Of a DNA stretch of 64,000 nt, positions 1-9,206 are shown one piece after another. Under the pieces are notes generated by a model. That model was not told the origin of the DNA and made no database searches. It saw only the letters and a program-made list of their open reading frames with translations. Origin of the DNA: a virus; IMG/VR virus record IMGVR_UViG_3300011115_000879, positions 1-64,000 of that record; one strand, written 5' to 3'. A program made the position numbers and the translations under genes. The first letter of the stretch is position 1. Every line of letters starts with the position of its first letter.

Positions 1-32
1 TCGCAATTTTAGAAGACTAAAACCAATAACAA

Positions 33-1670
33 ATGAGTAAAGTAATCAGTTTCGACCGTGAAGCAAAACAAAAACTTCAAGCAGGTATCGATAAAGTAAA
101 CAAAGCAGTATCCGTTACAATGGGTCCATTCGGACGTAACGTATTAATTGAAAAAGAACACGGCCAAGTAGCATCCACAAAGGATGGCGTTACAGTAGCA
201 AAAACCATTACATTGGAAGATCCAATTGAAAATATGGCCGCTACAGTAATTAAACAAGCCGCAGAAAAAACAGTAAACGCCGCAGGTGATGGAACAACAA
301 CATCAACCGTATTAGCGCATTCAATCGCCTCACAAGCGCTAGATGCTACATCTTATCCATCAACAAACGCAACACAAGTAAAGCGTGGTATTGAACAAGC
401 AGTTAAGGTAGTAGTAGAGGAATTAAAAAGAATGTCTCGTCCTATCGAGAGTGAAGATCAAATCAAACAAATCGCTACATTGTCAGCTAATGGTGATACT
501 GAAATCGGTGAATTGGTAGCAACAGCACTTGATAAAGTAGGAAGGGATGGAGTAGTAACAGTAGAAGAGTCGCGTACTGGGGAAACTAGTTTAGAAGTAG
601 TAGAAGGTATGCAATTCGATAGAGGCTACAAATCACACTACATGGTAACAGATAACAATACAATGTCTGCTAACCTAACAGATGCATTAGTATTGCTAGT
701 AGATGGTAGGATTTCAGCAGTAAAAGACCTTTTACCGCTATTAGAATCAGTATCATCAGATAATAAATCATTATTGATTATCGCTGAAGATATTGATGGT
801 GAAGCATTAGCAACGTTGATTGTAAATAAGATGAGAGGTATTTTGAAGGTAGCTGCTGTTAAAGCACCTGACTTTGGAGAACGTCGCTTATTGATCTTGG
901 AAGATATTGCAACCATTACAGGTGGAACAGTAGTATCACCTCAGAAAGGTATGAAACTAGATAAATTCAATAAAACATGGTTCGGATCTGCACGTACAAT
1001 TACTGTAGGTAAAGATACAACTACAATTATTGATGGTAAAGGAGATACAACAGCAATCGAAACGCGTGTATTAGAATTAAAAGCACAAATCGACAAATCA
1101 AGTTCACCATATGAAATTGAGAAATTGCAAGAACGCCTAGCCAAAATGATTGGTGGAGTAGCTATCATTAATGTAGGTGGTGGAACGGAAATCGAAATGA
1201 AGGAAAAGAAAGATCGTTTGGACGATGCATTACAAGCAACTAAAGCAGCATTGGAAGAAGGTATCTTACCAGGAGCTGGAGTAGCATTACTACATGCTAG
1301 AGAAGCAATTAGCTATATTAAAGCCGATGGTGATGATATTAATAAAGGTAAGCGTATTGTCTCTATAGCATGTAAAACACCATTTACACAAATCTTGACT
1401 AATGCTGGCGAAAATCACCATGAGTGGTTAATGACACTAAGTAAAGAATTAGATAATCTAAATTTAGTACCTGGATTAACAGAGGAAAGATTAGTAGATG
1501 CATATGCATCAGGTATTATTGATCCAACCAAGGTAGTACGTTCAGCATTAGAAAATGCAGCACACGCCGCTGTAACATTATTAATGACCGAATGTGTAAT
1601 TCATGATAAACCAGATACCAAGAAGAAAGATGATGGTATGGCTGATATGATGAGTGGAATGGGAATGTAA
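33..1670 (+). CDS. groEL: Phage GroEL-type chaperonin (Hsp60)
   Basis: This 545-residue protein is a full-length group I chaperonin, the ATP-driven folding chamber that works with a GroES lid. The nucleotide-binding motif GDGTTT lies at residues 85-90, DGVTVAK at 51-57, and the catalytic Asp falls at residue 398 in [13 protein letters not shown], the E. coli position. The C-terminus is the usual Gly-Met-rich tail. The length matches bacterial GroEL (about 548). No GroES gene is visible, but the window starts only 32 nt upstream, so one could lie just outside. Its likely role is folding capsid or tail proteins, as in other phages that carry GroEL or GroES analogues; that part is inference. A tRNA-like gene follows 7 nt after the stop codon. 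Confidence 0.96.
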   Translation: MSKVISFDREAKQKLQAGIDKVNKAVSVTMGPFGRNVLIEKEHGQVASTKDGVTVAKTITLEDPIENMAATVIKQAAEKTVNAAGDGTTTSTVLAHSIASQALDATSYPSTNATQVKRGIEQAVKVVVEELKRMSRPIESEDQIKQIATLSANGDTEIGELVATALDKVGRDGVVTVEESRTGETSLEVVEGMQFDRGYKSHYMVTDNNTMSANLTDALVLLVDGRISAVKDLLPLLESVSSDNKSLLIIAEDIDGEALATLIVNKMRGILKVAAVKAPDFGERRLLILEDIATITGGTVVSPQKGMKLDKFNKTWFGSARTITVGKDTTTIIDGKGDTTAIETRVLELKAQIDKSSSPYEIEKLQERLAKMIGGVAIINVGGGTEIEMKEKKDRLDDALQATKAALEEGILPGAGVALLHAREAISYIKADGDDINKGKRIVSIACKTPFTQILTNAGENHHEWLMTLSKELDNLNLVPGLTEERLVDAYASGIIDPTKVVRSALENAAHAAVTLLMTECVIHDKPDTKKKDDGMADMMSGMGM

Positions 1671-1677
1671 AAAGGTT

Positions 1678-1781
1678 AGTTAGGTGGCGGAATTGGTAGA
1701 CGCAACGACAAGTGTCAAAATGGGGCAATATTAATAGGGGTCCAAGTATATGACATACAGGTTCGAATCCTGTCCTAACTA
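1678..1781 (+). tRNA. Atypical leucine-type tRNA, anticodon unresolved
   Basis: The acceptor strands AGTTAGG (1678-1684) and CCTAACT (1774-1780) pair perfectly. The T arm is ACAGG-TTCGAAT-CCTGT. The D arm GCG-GAATTGGTAGA-CGC (1687-1703) is typical of leucine tRNAs. The 53 nt between the D and T arms are about 20 nt too long and contain no regular 5-bp anticodon stem. A GTGTCA/TGACAT pairing could be an enlarged variable arm. GTCAAAA would fit a CAA (Leu) anticodon loop but has no good stem. It may be an interrupted, degenerate or non-canonically folded tRNA. Confidence 0.6.
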
Positions 1782-1812
1782 CTAATATAGTTCGGTATTT
1801 TTCTAGCTTTTC

Positions 1813-1823
1813 ATATATTTATT
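1813..1823 (+). promoter_or_regulatory. ATATTTAT promoter-like motif
   Basis: ATATATTTATT lies 15-25 nt upstream of the HNH gene. The same ATATTTAT core precedes the virion genes, so this is a candidate late-type promoter. Confidence 0.4.
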
Positions 1824-1837
1824 GGAAATATAATAAT

Positions 1838-2404
1838 ATGGAAACTAAAAAATGTATTAAATGTAAATTAGAATTATCTATCGAACGATCATCAAATTAT
1901 TGCACTAGTTGTAAAAGTAAAATGGATCTAGAATCATATCATAGAAATAAAGAAAAACGTCGCCAATACGTTAAGAACTATGAAAAGCAACATCCTGATA
2001 AACTTAAAAAGGGTCGTTTACAAACTAAACAATGGTTAAAAGATCGCCCTGAGTATATGAATGAGTGGTATAAAGAAAAATTATCCACTAATATAGAATA
2101 TAGAATAGCACATAATTTAAGAGAACGCTTGAGAGCAGCTCTTCATACTAATTCTAAAGGTGCTAAAACCATGAATATGTTAGGATGTAATATGGATGAA
2201 TTTAAACAACATATTGCTTCTAAATTTACTGAAAAAATGAATTGGGATAATTATGGCAGAAAAGGATGGCATATAGATCATATAATGCCTTGTAGTTCAT
2301 TTGATCTATCTGATCATGAACAGCAAAAACAATGCTTTCATTATACCAATTTACAACCACTATGGTGGAAAGATAATTTAGAAAAATCAGCTAAAATATT
2401 ATAA
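1838..2404 (+). CDS. HNH endonuclease with N-terminal zinc finger
   Basis: The last 45 residues carry a typical phage HNH nuclease core, with WHIDHIMP, then FDLSD, then YTNLQPLW and a final DNLEKS. The N-terminus has two CxxC pairs (C6/C9 and C22/C25) that look like a zinc-binding DNA-recognition finger, followed by a long basic helical stretch. Free-standing HNH genes of this shape are usually homing endonucleases. Its position beside a tRNA-like gene, between two conserved core genes, fits a mobile insertion. It has its own ATATTTAT motif upstream. The target site cannot be read from the sequence. Confidence 0.85.
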   Translation: METKKCIKCKLELSIERSSNYCTSCKSKMDLESYHRNKEKRRQYVKNYEKQHPDKLKKGRLQTKQWLKDRPEYMNEWYKEKLSTNIEYRIAHNLRERLRAALHTNSKGAKTMNMLGCNMDEFKQHIASKFTEKMNWDNYGRKGWHIDHIMPCSSFDLSDHEQQKQCFHYTNLQPLWWKDNLEKSAKIL

Positions 2405-2406
2405 TA

Positions 2407-2430
2407 GGCAAAATAGATTTTGTATATTTA
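2407..2430 (+). promoter_or_regulatory. GGCA/TATATTTA promoter cassette
   Basis: GGCA is followed by TTGTATATTTA and lies directly before the clamp-loader gene. It is one of about 38 copies of the same spaced element in the window and probably drives the replication operon. Confidence 0.6.
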
Positions 2431-2434
2431 AGTT

Positions 2435-3358
2435 ATGAAAAAACAACACACATTATGGATCGAGCGCTACAGATCCCAAACATTAGAACAATATATCGGA
2501 AACGATACTATTAAAGAACGCATTGCTGATTGTATTACCAACAACGATATTCCACATTTTATATTTAGTGGAACGGCGGGTACTGGTAAAACAACATTAG
2601 CAAAATTAATAGTAAATAATATCAAATGTGATTATCTATACTTAAATGCTAGTGACGAAAATGGTATTGATATCATTAGAGATAAAGTTAAAGGCTTTGC
2701 ATCATCAGCATCGTTTAATCCTCTTAAAGTGATTATATTAGATGAAGCAGATTTCCTTACACAACCAGCTCAAGCTGCACTTCGTAATATCATTGAAGAA
2801 TATTCAATTAATACACGTTTTATCTTAACATGTAATTATATTGAGCGTTTAATTGAACCATTACAATCTCGTTGCGAAATTAATATTCTAAAACCACCAA
2901 CTAAAGGTGGCGTAGCTAAACATATCTGTACTAACATATTAGATATTGAAGGTATTACTTATGATATTAAAGACGTAGCAGCTATCATTAATGAACTATA
3001 TCCTGATATTAGATCTGTAATTAAAGTATTGCAACAAAATATTAAAGATGGCAAATTAAAGATTGTAACTTTAAACGATAACTGGTGTAAGCAACTCATT
3101 CAAATACTAAATAAACGCGATAAGGATGCTTGGTTTCAAATTCGCCAATTAGTAGCAGATTCGCAAGTAGATGATTTCCAAATCGCTTATAGATATATGT
3201 TTGAGCATCTACCTGAATTTAGTTATGGTAATGATGCTAATCTATCAGTTATATTAGATGATTTTATTTGGAGATCGAGTGTAGTACCTGATAAAGAAAT
3301 TAACTTTGCAGCCGCAATAGCAAAAATATTAGAAACAACTAAAAAACAACTATTATAA
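2435..3358 (+). CDS. gp44: Sliding-clamp loader large subunit (T4 gp44-like AAA+ ATPase)
   Basis: This 307-residue AAA+ ATPase is of the replication-factor-C small-subunit type. Walker A is GTAGTGKT (46-53), Walker B is VIILDEAD (99-106), sensor 1 lies in LTCNY (131-135), and the arginine-finger motif SRC is at 145-147. In the T4 family this protein forms a ring with gp62 that loads the DNA polymerase clamp using ATP. A gp62-like gene lies 0.5 kb downstream in the same operon. The length matches T4 gp44 (319 residues). Its stop overlaps the next start by one base (TAATG). Confidence 0.93.
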   Translation: MKKQHTLWIERYRSQTLEQYIGNDTIKERIADCITNNDIPHFIFSGTAGTGKTTLAKLIVNNIKCDYLYLNASDENGIDIIRDKVKGFASSASFNPLKVIILDEADFLTQPAQAALRNIIEEYSINTRFILTCNYIERLIEPLQSRCEINILKPPTKGGVAKHICTNILDIEGITYDIKDVAAIINELYPDIRSVIKVLQQNIKDGKLKIVTLNDNWCKQLIQILNKRDKDAWFQIRQLVADSQVDDFQIAYRYMFEHLPEFSYGNDANLSVILDDFIWRSSVVPDKEINFAAAIAKILETTKKQLL

Positions 3359-3609
3359 TGGAACAACAACAACTAAATATTAGTTTAGATAAAACAACAG
3401 GCGTATCTTGTGATAAGTGCCAAAATGAAGTATTTCAAGAAGTACTACTATTACGTAAAGTATCTAGATTTTTAACAGGTCAAGCACAAGATGGAGTAAT
3501 TCCAGTATCGGTATTCGCTTGTACTAAGTGTAGTCATGTAAATAATGAATTCCTACCAGCACCATTACGAACAGATGCTGTAGAAATTATAGAAGAAATT
3601 ACTGAGTAA
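3358..3609 (+). CDS. Small zinc-ribbon protein
   Basis: This 83-residue protein has two CxxC knuckles, CDKC (19-22) and CTKC (55-58), arranged like a zinc ribbon. It is translationally coupled to the clamp-loader gene and sits between the two loader subunits, so a replication or transcription role is plausible. No specific family is recognised. Confidence 0.75.
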   Translation: MEQQQLNISLDKTTGVSCDKCQNEVFQEVLLLRKVSRFLTGQAQDGVIPVSVFACTKCSHVNNEFLPAPLRTDAVEIIEEITE

Positions 3610-3619
3610 ATAATTAACA

Positions 3620-3874
3620 ATGTTTAATATATTCAAACAAATAAAACAACTAAAAATGACAAAGCAAGAATTAGAACAAGAAAATGGACAATTGATGGAA
3701 GCTCTATCCCGAGCAAATTCAGCTAATAGAGAACAATCAACTTTAATAAGTCAACTACGTGATGATTTAAATGGAGCTATAAGTAGAGTAAGAATTCTAG
3801 ATGAGCAACTCAGTATGAGAGAAGCACGCCAAAAAGCAACAGAAAAATTTAACGACAACGATAGAAACTACTAA
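3620..3874 (+). CDS. Small coiled-coil protein
   Basis: This 84-residue protein is almost entirely charged helix with heptad-like spacing (LEQENGQLMEALSRANSA), so a coiled coil is predicted. It overlaps the next start by one base. The function is unknown. Its position inside the clamp-loader operon suggests a replication accessory protein, which is inference. Confidence 0.65.
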   Translation: MFNIFKQIKQLKMTKQELEQENGQLMEALSRANSANREQSTLISQLRDDLNGAISRVRILDEQLSMREARQKATEKFNDNDRNY

Positions 3875-4251
3875 TGGCTACATTATTCGATCATATTAAA
3901 AACATTACTACTACTAAAGGAGCATACTTAGGAGACGAAGGATGGAATAATTGGATGATAAATCGTTTCTTAAGTATGGATCCTAGTTACTGCGAAGTAG
4001 TAAATATAGTACAAAAAAATACCTGGCAAATGAAGGGTGAGAACTTATATAATCTGTATAAGGATCTCATCCCTAAACAGTATAAATACCTTAAGTATAT
4101 TAAAGCATCTAAAAAGGTAGATTATAAACCAGAAGAAATAGAAGCAGTACAATCGTATTTTGAAATTAGTAAGAAAGAAGCTAAAGAATATATTAATATG
4201 ATTGATAAATCTGAATTAGAAACAATTAAATCTCAAATAAATGGCATTTGA
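3874..4251 (+). CDS. gp62: Clamp-loader small subunit (T4 gp62-like)
   Basis: This 125-residue helical protein resembles the short gp62 proteins of T4-like phages. It has an early WNNWMINRFLSM motif (24-35), an aromatic/basic centre (LIPKQYKYLKYIK), and a C-terminal helix of the EVQSYFEISKKEA type (here EAVQSYF) typical of that family. It lacks ATPase motifs, as expected for gp62, and lies in the operon of the gp44-like ATPase. T4 gp62 itself is longer (187 residues); marine T4-like phages have versions of this size. The call rests on remembered family features plus context. Confidence 0.75.
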   Translation: MATLFDHIKNITTTKGAYLGDEGWNNWMINRFLSMDPSYCEVVNIVQKNTWQMKGENLYNLYKDLIPKQYKYLKYIKASKKVDYKPEEIEAVQSYFEISKKEAKEYINMIDKSELETIKSQINGI

Positions 4252-4504
4252 ACTTAAATTTATATTAGTAACAGTAGCAATGTTCTTAACAGATGTATGT
4301 TGGACAATGTATTTTGTTGAAGTAGAAAAACGCAATTCACTCCCTGCCGGAATTTGGGGATCAGCTATCTTATTATTCGGTTCGATAGTAACAATTAATT
4401 ATGTTGATGATCATAGATTATTAGCTGCCGCTATTATAGGTTCATTCTTAGGAGTAGTAGCTACAATTGAATATAAAAAACGTAAAGAAAATAAAACGAA
4501 ATAA
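4241..4504 (+). CDS. Small membrane protein, three predicted helices
   Basis: This 87-residue protein has hydrophobic stretches at about residues 5-25, 36-53 and 58-76, separated by short charged loops, and a very basic C-terminus (YKKRKENKTK). It overlaps the gp62-like gene by 11 nt. No function is recognised. Confidence 0.7.
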   Translation: MAFELKFILVTVAMFLTDVCWTMYFVEVEKRNSLPAGIWGSAILLFGSIVTINYVDDHRLLAAAIIGSFLGVVATIEYKKRKENKTK

Positions 4505-4505
4505 T

Positions 4506-4820
4506 ATGAGTATAATAGGAGAATTTTGGGAAGAAAAAGTTGATAAAGAATATATTTTAAAACCAAAAGACGAAATTACTACACTAGTAATGAAAGATTT
4601 AAAACTACGTTCTGATCGTGGTTATATAAAATATAATACTACATTAGATAAAAATGACCATCAAAATATGCTTCAACATGCATACGAAGAAGCATTAGAT
4701 ATGGCTCAGTATCTTAAAAAAGAAATTACTACACTGAACACGATTCAAGATTTAGTTAAAGAATATCCTAACGATGCAGAATTAGGAATGAAATTAAGAC
4801 AAATGTATGGTAAAGCCTAA
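4506..4820 (+). CDS. Small helical protein, possibly MazG-like
   Basis: The start at 4506 (MSIIGEFWEE) is preferred over an in-frame ATG at 4467, because the latter would overlap the membrane-protein gene by 38 nt. The 104-residue protein has a helix HAYEEALDMAQYLKKEI in which Glu/Asp are spaced as in MazG-type nucleotide pyrophosphohydrolases (ExxD...). The rest of a MazG fold is not evident. The enzymatic role is uncertain. Confidence 0.6.
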   Translation: MSIIGEFWEEKVDKEYILKPKDEITTLVMKDLKLRSDRGYIKYNTTLDKNDHQNMLQHAYEEALDMAQYLKKEITTLNTIQDLVKEYPNDAELGMKLRQMYGKA

Positions 4821-5748
4821 ATTAACAGAAATTGAATTAAGTATAAAGAAACATATTCCTCCTGAAATAAATCCTGCATTTCAACGCTCCGTATCCTACT
4901 CTCAATATTCAATGTGGGCTAATTGCCCTCATAGATGGGCAATGAAATATCTTGAAAATAAAGAACCTTATCAAGCAAGCATCCACACCGTATTCGGAAC
5001 GGCATTTCATGAAACATTACAAGAGTATCTCAAGATAATGTATAGTGAAAGTGGAGCTGCCTCTGATAGGATGAATTTAGAAGAATTATTTCAAGAACGC
5101 TTCAGAGAAGTATACTCTAAAGAATATAAATCAGCAGGTAACCACTTCAGCAATGCCTCAGAAATGAGAGATTTCTTCGATGATGCAACATCAATGCTTA
5201 CATGGATTCAAAAGAGGAGAAATAAAATATTCACTACTCGTAACATGAGATTACTAGGAATTGAATTACCTTTAATACTTAAATTATCAAATAATCTATA
5301 TTATAAAGCATTCGTTGATTTTGCATTATATGATATGGATTTAAATAAAGTTTACATATATGATATCAAAACATCAACGCGTGGATGGAGTGACTCTGAG
5401 AAAAGAGACGATAAAAAAATTGCTCAAGTCCTACTATACAAAGAGTATTTTGCAAGACAATACGGATTTGACGTCGACCAAATCGAAGTCGAATTCTTCA
5501 TCGTTAAGCGAAAAATCTATGAAAAAGCTGAATACCCTATTCCCCGGGTTCAGTCCTTCAAACCCGCTAGTGGAAAAACCAAACGAAAACAAGCCGTAGA
5601 TAGTTTTCAAGAATTTATTAAAGATTGCTTCGATGAGGGGGGAAAACCACAAATAAAATCTTACCTTAAAAATGTAGGTGAAAGTAGTTGTAAATATTGC
5701 CCATATAAAGACAGTTTAGAATTTTGCGATAAGACCAATGGTCTTTAA
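4807..5748 (+). CDS. RecB/Cas4-like PD-(D/E)XK nuclease with four-cysteine cluster
   Basis: The 313-residue protein begins with the YSQYSMWANCPHRW motif (about 31-44) and GTAFHETLQ (about 64-72), carries the nuclease core D...YIYDIKTSTRGW in the middle, and ends with C295, C298 and C307 in CKYCPY...FCD. Together with C40 these four cysteines match the iron-sulphur cluster of Cas4/AddB-type exonucleases. Such phage enzymes process recombination or replication ends. The start overlaps the previous gene by 14 nt, which is usual in this operon. Confidence 0.85.
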   Translation: MVKPKLTEIELSIKKHIPPEINPAFQRSVSYSQYSMWANCPHRWAMKYLENKEPYQASIHTVFGTAFHETLQEYLKIMYSESGAASDRMNLEELFQERFREVYSKEYKSAGNHFSNASEMRDFFDDATSMLTWIQKRRNKIFTTRNMRLLGIELPLILKLSNNLYYKAFVDFALYDMDLNKVYIYDIKTSTRGWSDSEKRDDKKIAQVLLYKEYFARQYGFDVDQIEVEFFIVKRKIYEKAEYPIPRVQSFKPASGKTKRKQAVDSFQEFIKDCFDEGGKPQIKSYLKNVGESSCKYCPYKDSLEFCDKTNGL

Positions 5749-5754
5749 TAGTCG

Positions 5755-5766
5755 TATATATTTATA
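5755..5766 (+). promoter_or_regulatory. TATATTTATA promoter-like motif
   Basis: TATATATTTATA lies 17-28 nt upstream of the small RHH-like gene. It matches the ATATTTATA late-type class. Confidence 0.4.
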
Positions 5767-5782
5767 TTCAAATATATTAATT

Positions 5783-5974
5783 ATGGCAAAGATGCAATTA
5801 ACATCGGTTAAAATACCGGAAGACTTATTCGAACAATTTAAAATAGCATGTGTTAGATATAAATTTAGCGTTCAAAAATTAACAGAACGCGGTATGTTTC
5901 TATATCTTACAGATGAAGAATGGAGAAAAAATATCCATAACGTATTAGACACACAATTTACAGGAAGTATTTAA
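5783..5974 (+). CDS. Small DNA-binding-like protein (possible ribbon-helix-helix)
   Basis: The start at 5783 (MAKMQLTSVKIPEDLFEQF) is chosen because it follows the promoter motif; a longer frame from 5738 would run through that motif. The 63-residue product begins with a beta-strand-like LTSVKIP followed by two helices, the layout of ribbon-helix-helix regulators. It lies just upstream of the glycan gene block. The role is inferred only from fold and position. Confidence 0.55.
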   Translation: MAKMQLTSVKIPEDLFEQFKIACVRYKFSVQKLTERGMFLYLTDEEWRKNIHNVLDTQFTGSI

Positions 5975-5992
5975 AATCAAACAATTAGTTAT

Positions 5993-7453
5993 ATGAAAGA
6001 AGGTTATATTGAGCAATCAAAACGTAAGAAAATCTTACTACTTTGCGACGATATCAGAATGACATCAGGTATTTCTACAATGGCTAGAGAAATCATATTA
6101 GGAACAGCCCATAGATTTAATTGGGTGAATGTTGGTGGAGCTATTAACCATCCAGATCAAGGTAAACGATTTGATCTAAATGCTGATACAAATACAAATG
6201 CTGGTATAAATGATGCTAGTGTAGTTTTATATCCTATTAATGGATATGGTGATCCTATGTTTCTAAAACAAATGATCGAAATGGAAAAACCAGATGCATT
6301 AATGATGTTTACTGATCCGAGATATTGGATTTGGTTATTTCAAATGGAACATGAAATTAGAAAAACAATGCCTATTATTTATCTTAACATTTGGGATGAT
6401 TTACCTTATCCAATGTATAATAAGCCATACTATGAATCATGTGATGCATTACTAGCAATTAGTAAGCAAACAGAAAATATCAACCATTCAGTATTAGGAC
6501 CAGAATTATCAGCTGAAAAAGTGATTAAATATGTTCCTCATGGTATTAATGAGAAAATATTCTTCCCTATCACAACAGAACACCCAGAATATTTAGCATT
6601 ACAAGACTTTAAAAAACAATTATATGGAAATAAATCGTACGATTTTACTCTATTATATAATGCGCGTAACATACGCCGTAAATCTGTTCCTGATTTAATG
6701 CTAGCGTGGAAGATATTCATTGATGAACTTCCAGAGGCACAAGCTAAAAAAACAGCATTAGTATTACATACACAGATTGTAGATGAAAATGGTACTGACT
6801 TACAAGCAGTAAAAGATATGTTATTTGGATATAATGAAAAATATAACATTATATTTGATCAAGGTCGCTACCCAGCAAACGTAATGAATTTACTCTATAA
6901 CGCTACGGATGGATGTGCTTTAATTAGCTCAAACGAAGGATGGGGATTATCATTAACTGAAGCAATGATGTGTGGTAAACCAATTATCGCTACAGTTACT
7001 GGAGGAATGCAAGATCAAATGCGTTTTGAAGATGAAAATGGTAATATGATTAAGTTCACTGAAGAATTTGGATCAAACCATAGAGGTAAATATAAAAAAC
7101 ATGGCAACTGGGCTTATCCAGTATTCCCAAGTAACTTATCATTAGTAGGATCAGTTCCAACACCATATATCTTTGATGATAGAGCAGAACCATTCGATAT
7201 AGCTACTCAAATAACAAATCTATATACGACGAAAACAACATTACCTGAAGAATATACAGAAGAATGTAACGCTGCTAGAGTATGGGTTACATCAGATGAA
7301 TCAATGCAATCAGCAAGATTGATGGCTAAAAATGTTATTGATGGAATCGAAGAAACATTCGCTAAATTTCAACCACGTCATCGATTTGAATTAATTCAAG
7401 TAGAAACTCCAAAACAACCAAAACATTACGTAAAAACAGTTATAGCAAAATAA
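5993..7453 (+). CDS. Glycosyltransferase, family 4-like (GT-B)
   Basis: The 486-residue protein has a GT-B layout. The N-terminal half contains SGISTMAREI, typical of the acceptor domain. The C-terminal half has the donor-sugar site, with ALISSNEGWGLSLTEAMMCG and KPIIATVTGG; the SNEGWGLSLTEAM stretch is the family's EX7E motif. It would transfer a sugar from a nucleotide donor. It opens the 14-kb glycan gene block and is followed after 1 nt by a second GT4. Confidence 0.88.
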   Translation: MKEGYIEQSKRKKILLLCDDIRMTSGISTMAREIILGTAHRFNWVNVGGAINHPDQGKRFDLNADTNTNAGINDASVVLYPINGYGDPMFLKQMIEMEKPDALMMFTDPRYWIWLFQMEHEIRKTMPIIYLNIWDDLPYPMYNKPYYESCDALLAISKQTENINHSVLGPELSAEKVIKYVPHGINEKIFFPITTEHPEYLALQDFKKQLYGNKSYDFTLLYNARNIRRKSVPDLMLAWKIFIDELPEAQAKKTALVLHTQIVDENGTDLQAVKDMLFGYNEKYNIIFDQGRYPANVMNLLYNATDGCALISSNEGWGLSLTEAMMCGKPIIATVTGGMQDQMRFEDENGNMIKFTEEFGSNHRGKYKKHGNWAYPVFPSNLSLVGSVPTPYIFDDRAEPFDIATQITNLYTTKTTLPEEYTEECNAARVWVTSDESMQSARLMAKNVIDGIEETFAKFQPRHRFELIQVETPKQPKHYVKTVIAK

Positions 7454-7454
7454 T

Positions 7455-8765
7455 ATGAAACAACTAATATTCATAAGTTGCCCTATAGACACTTATAGTG
7501 GCTACGGTGCTCGCAGTAGAGATATCGTAAAAGCGCTTTTAAAATCAGATAAATACGAAGTAAGAATTCTACCACAAAGATGGGGTAATACACCTTTTGG
7601 ATTTTTAAAAGCAGATAATGCTGAAGATAAACAAATTTTAGATTGTATTTGGAGTCAACCACAACTACCAAAACAACCAGATTTATGGATTCAAATTACA
7701 GTACCTAATGAATTCCAACCAGTAGGTAAATTTAATCTAGGAATCACAGCAGGTATTGAAACAACAGTATGTGATGCTAGTTGGATCGAAGGTGTTAATA
7801 GAATGAACTTAACATTAGTATCATCGGAGCATGCTAAAAAAGTATTTGAAGGATCAGCATTTGAACAAAGAGATAATAATACACAACAGGTAATCAAACA
7901 AATTAAATTAGAAAAACCAGTTGAAGTATTATTTGAAGGAGTTAATACTGATATCTATCAAAAAATAGATGCTGTAAATGATAGTGAAGTTTGGGATATC
8001 GTAGAAGATATTAAAGAAGATTTTAACTTCTTATATGTTGGTCATTGGTTGCAAGGTGAATTAGGACAAGACAGAAAAGATACAGGTATGTTAATTAAAA
8101 CATTCCTTGAAACATTTAAAGGTAAAGGAATAAAACCAGGATTGATTCTTAAAACATCATCAGCTACTTATTCTATAATGGATAGAGATGAAATGTTAGA
8201 TAAAATTCAAAGGATTAGAGTAATGGTTGGAGGTGAAGATTTACCAAATGTTTATCTATTACATGGTGAATTAACAGATGAAGAAATAAACGAACTATAT
8301 AATCACACCAAAGTAAAAGCACACGTAACATTTACTAAAGGTGAAGGATTTGGTCGCCCATTGCTAGAAGCATCAATCAGCCAAAAACCAGTAATTGCTC
8401 CTAATTGGAGTGGACATATTGATTTTCTTGATGCAGAAATGTCAGTACTACTCCCAGGACAAGTAACTCAATTACACCCATCAGCAGTAGTACCTAATAT
8501 GCTATTACCAGAAAGTGGATGGTTCACAGTTGATTATAAAAAAGCAGCTGATGTATTAGTTGATGTTTATAAAAATCCTAAAAAATATCTTGATGGGGCA
8601 AAGAAACAAGCTTACCGTTCACGTACTGAATTTAGTTTAGATAAAATGAGTGAAAAACTATTAAATATACTAGATATTAAAGTACCTAAACAAGTAGCAC
8701 TTAAATTACCTCAACTTAAGAAAATTGAATTACCTAAACTTAAAAAGGTAGAAGATGCAAAGTAA
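7455..8765 (+). CDS. Glycosyltransferase, family 4-like (GT-B)
   Basis: This 436-residue protein starts with ISCPIDTYSGYGARSRDIV, a GT4 N-terminal glycine-rich loop. It carries FTKGEGFGRPLLEASISQ with KPVIAPNWSGH in the donor-binding domain (the EX7E motif in GEGFGRPLLEA). The C-terminus adds a Lys/Leu-rich tail of short repeats (LKLPQLKKIELPKLKKVE). The acceptor is unknown. It is in the same operon as the preceding GT4. Confidence 0.88.
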   Translation: MKQLIFISCPIDTYSGYGARSRDIVKALLKSDKYEVRILPQRWGNTPFGFLKADNAEDKQILDCIWSQPQLPKQPDLWIQITVPNEFQPVGKFNLGITAGIETTVCDASWIEGVNRMNLTLVSSEHAKKVFEGSAFEQRDNNTQQVIKQIKLEKPVEVLFEGVNTDIYQKIDAVNDSEVWDIVEDIKEDFNFLYVGHWLQGELGQDRKDTGMLIKTFLETFKGKGIKPGLILKTSSATYSIMDRDEMLDKIQRIRVMVGGEDLPNVYLLHGELTDEEINELYNHTKVKAHVTFTKGEGFGRPLLEASISQKPVIAPNWSGHIDFLDAEMSVLLPGQVTQLHPSAVVPNMLLPESGWFTVDYKKAADVLVDVYKNPKKYLDGAKKQAYRSRTEFSLDKMSEKLLNILDIKVPKQVALKLPQLKKIELPKLKKVEDAK

Positions 8766-8809
8766 TACAGGAGCTATAGTTTATACTTATCAAAATAATA
8801 CATTAAATA

Positions 8810-9202
8810 ATGAAAGAATTACTTATAACATGTCCTAGATGCGAATCAAACGCATGTAGTGAAGTATCAAATGATAAATTAACTGTATGGAATTGTTTTG
8901 GATGTGGTTTCACATCCAATTCAACCCTTACAGAGAAAAATATCGAAACTACAGAAGAAACATTACCCGAACTATATAAAGCACTTAGATTTAAGAATGC
9001 TGAAGGTTTACATTGGTATCCAACATCTGTAATATTAGATAATAAAGCAATGGTATTTGCTGAAGGTAAAACAATTGAAGATTGGCAGTGGTCAGCCGTA
9101 CAATCTAAAGACAACAAACCAGACATGTCTACTAAAAAAGAATTCGCAGAACGTGAATTTATGGATGCTTTAGATTATATCGGTTACTTTAATCAAAAAT
9201 AA
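8810..9202 (+). CDS. Zinc-ribbon protein
   Basis: The first 35 residues form a zinc ribbon with CPRC (8-11) and CFGC (29-32). The remainder is acidic and contains a WYPTSV...GKTIEDWQW segment. It separates two glycosyltransferases but has no glycosyltransferase features. Similar two-domain zinc-ribbon proteins of unknown role occur in T4-like marine phages. Confidence 0.7.
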   Translation: MKELLITCPRCESNACSEVSNDKLTVWNCFGCGFTSNSTLTEKNIETTEETLPELYKALRFKNAEGLHWYPTSVILDNKAMVFAEGKTIEDWQWSAVQSKDNKPDMSTKKEFAEREFMDALDYIGYFNQK

Positions 9203-9206
9203 TGTT

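Noticed and set aside
638-1728. Minus-strand open frames across the chaperonin gene
   Set aside because: They mirror the codon pattern of groEL and have no promoter or recognisable protein features.
5360-5652. Open frames on both strands inside the RecB-like gene
   Set aside because: The nuclease motifs on the main + frame are clear, so these are shadows.
8755-8838. 27-codon frame starting MQSNTGAIVYTYQ after the second GT4
   Set aside because: It resembles a glycosyltransferase start but ends after 27 codons and overlaps the next gene; it could be a remnant, but evidence is too thin to list as a gene.
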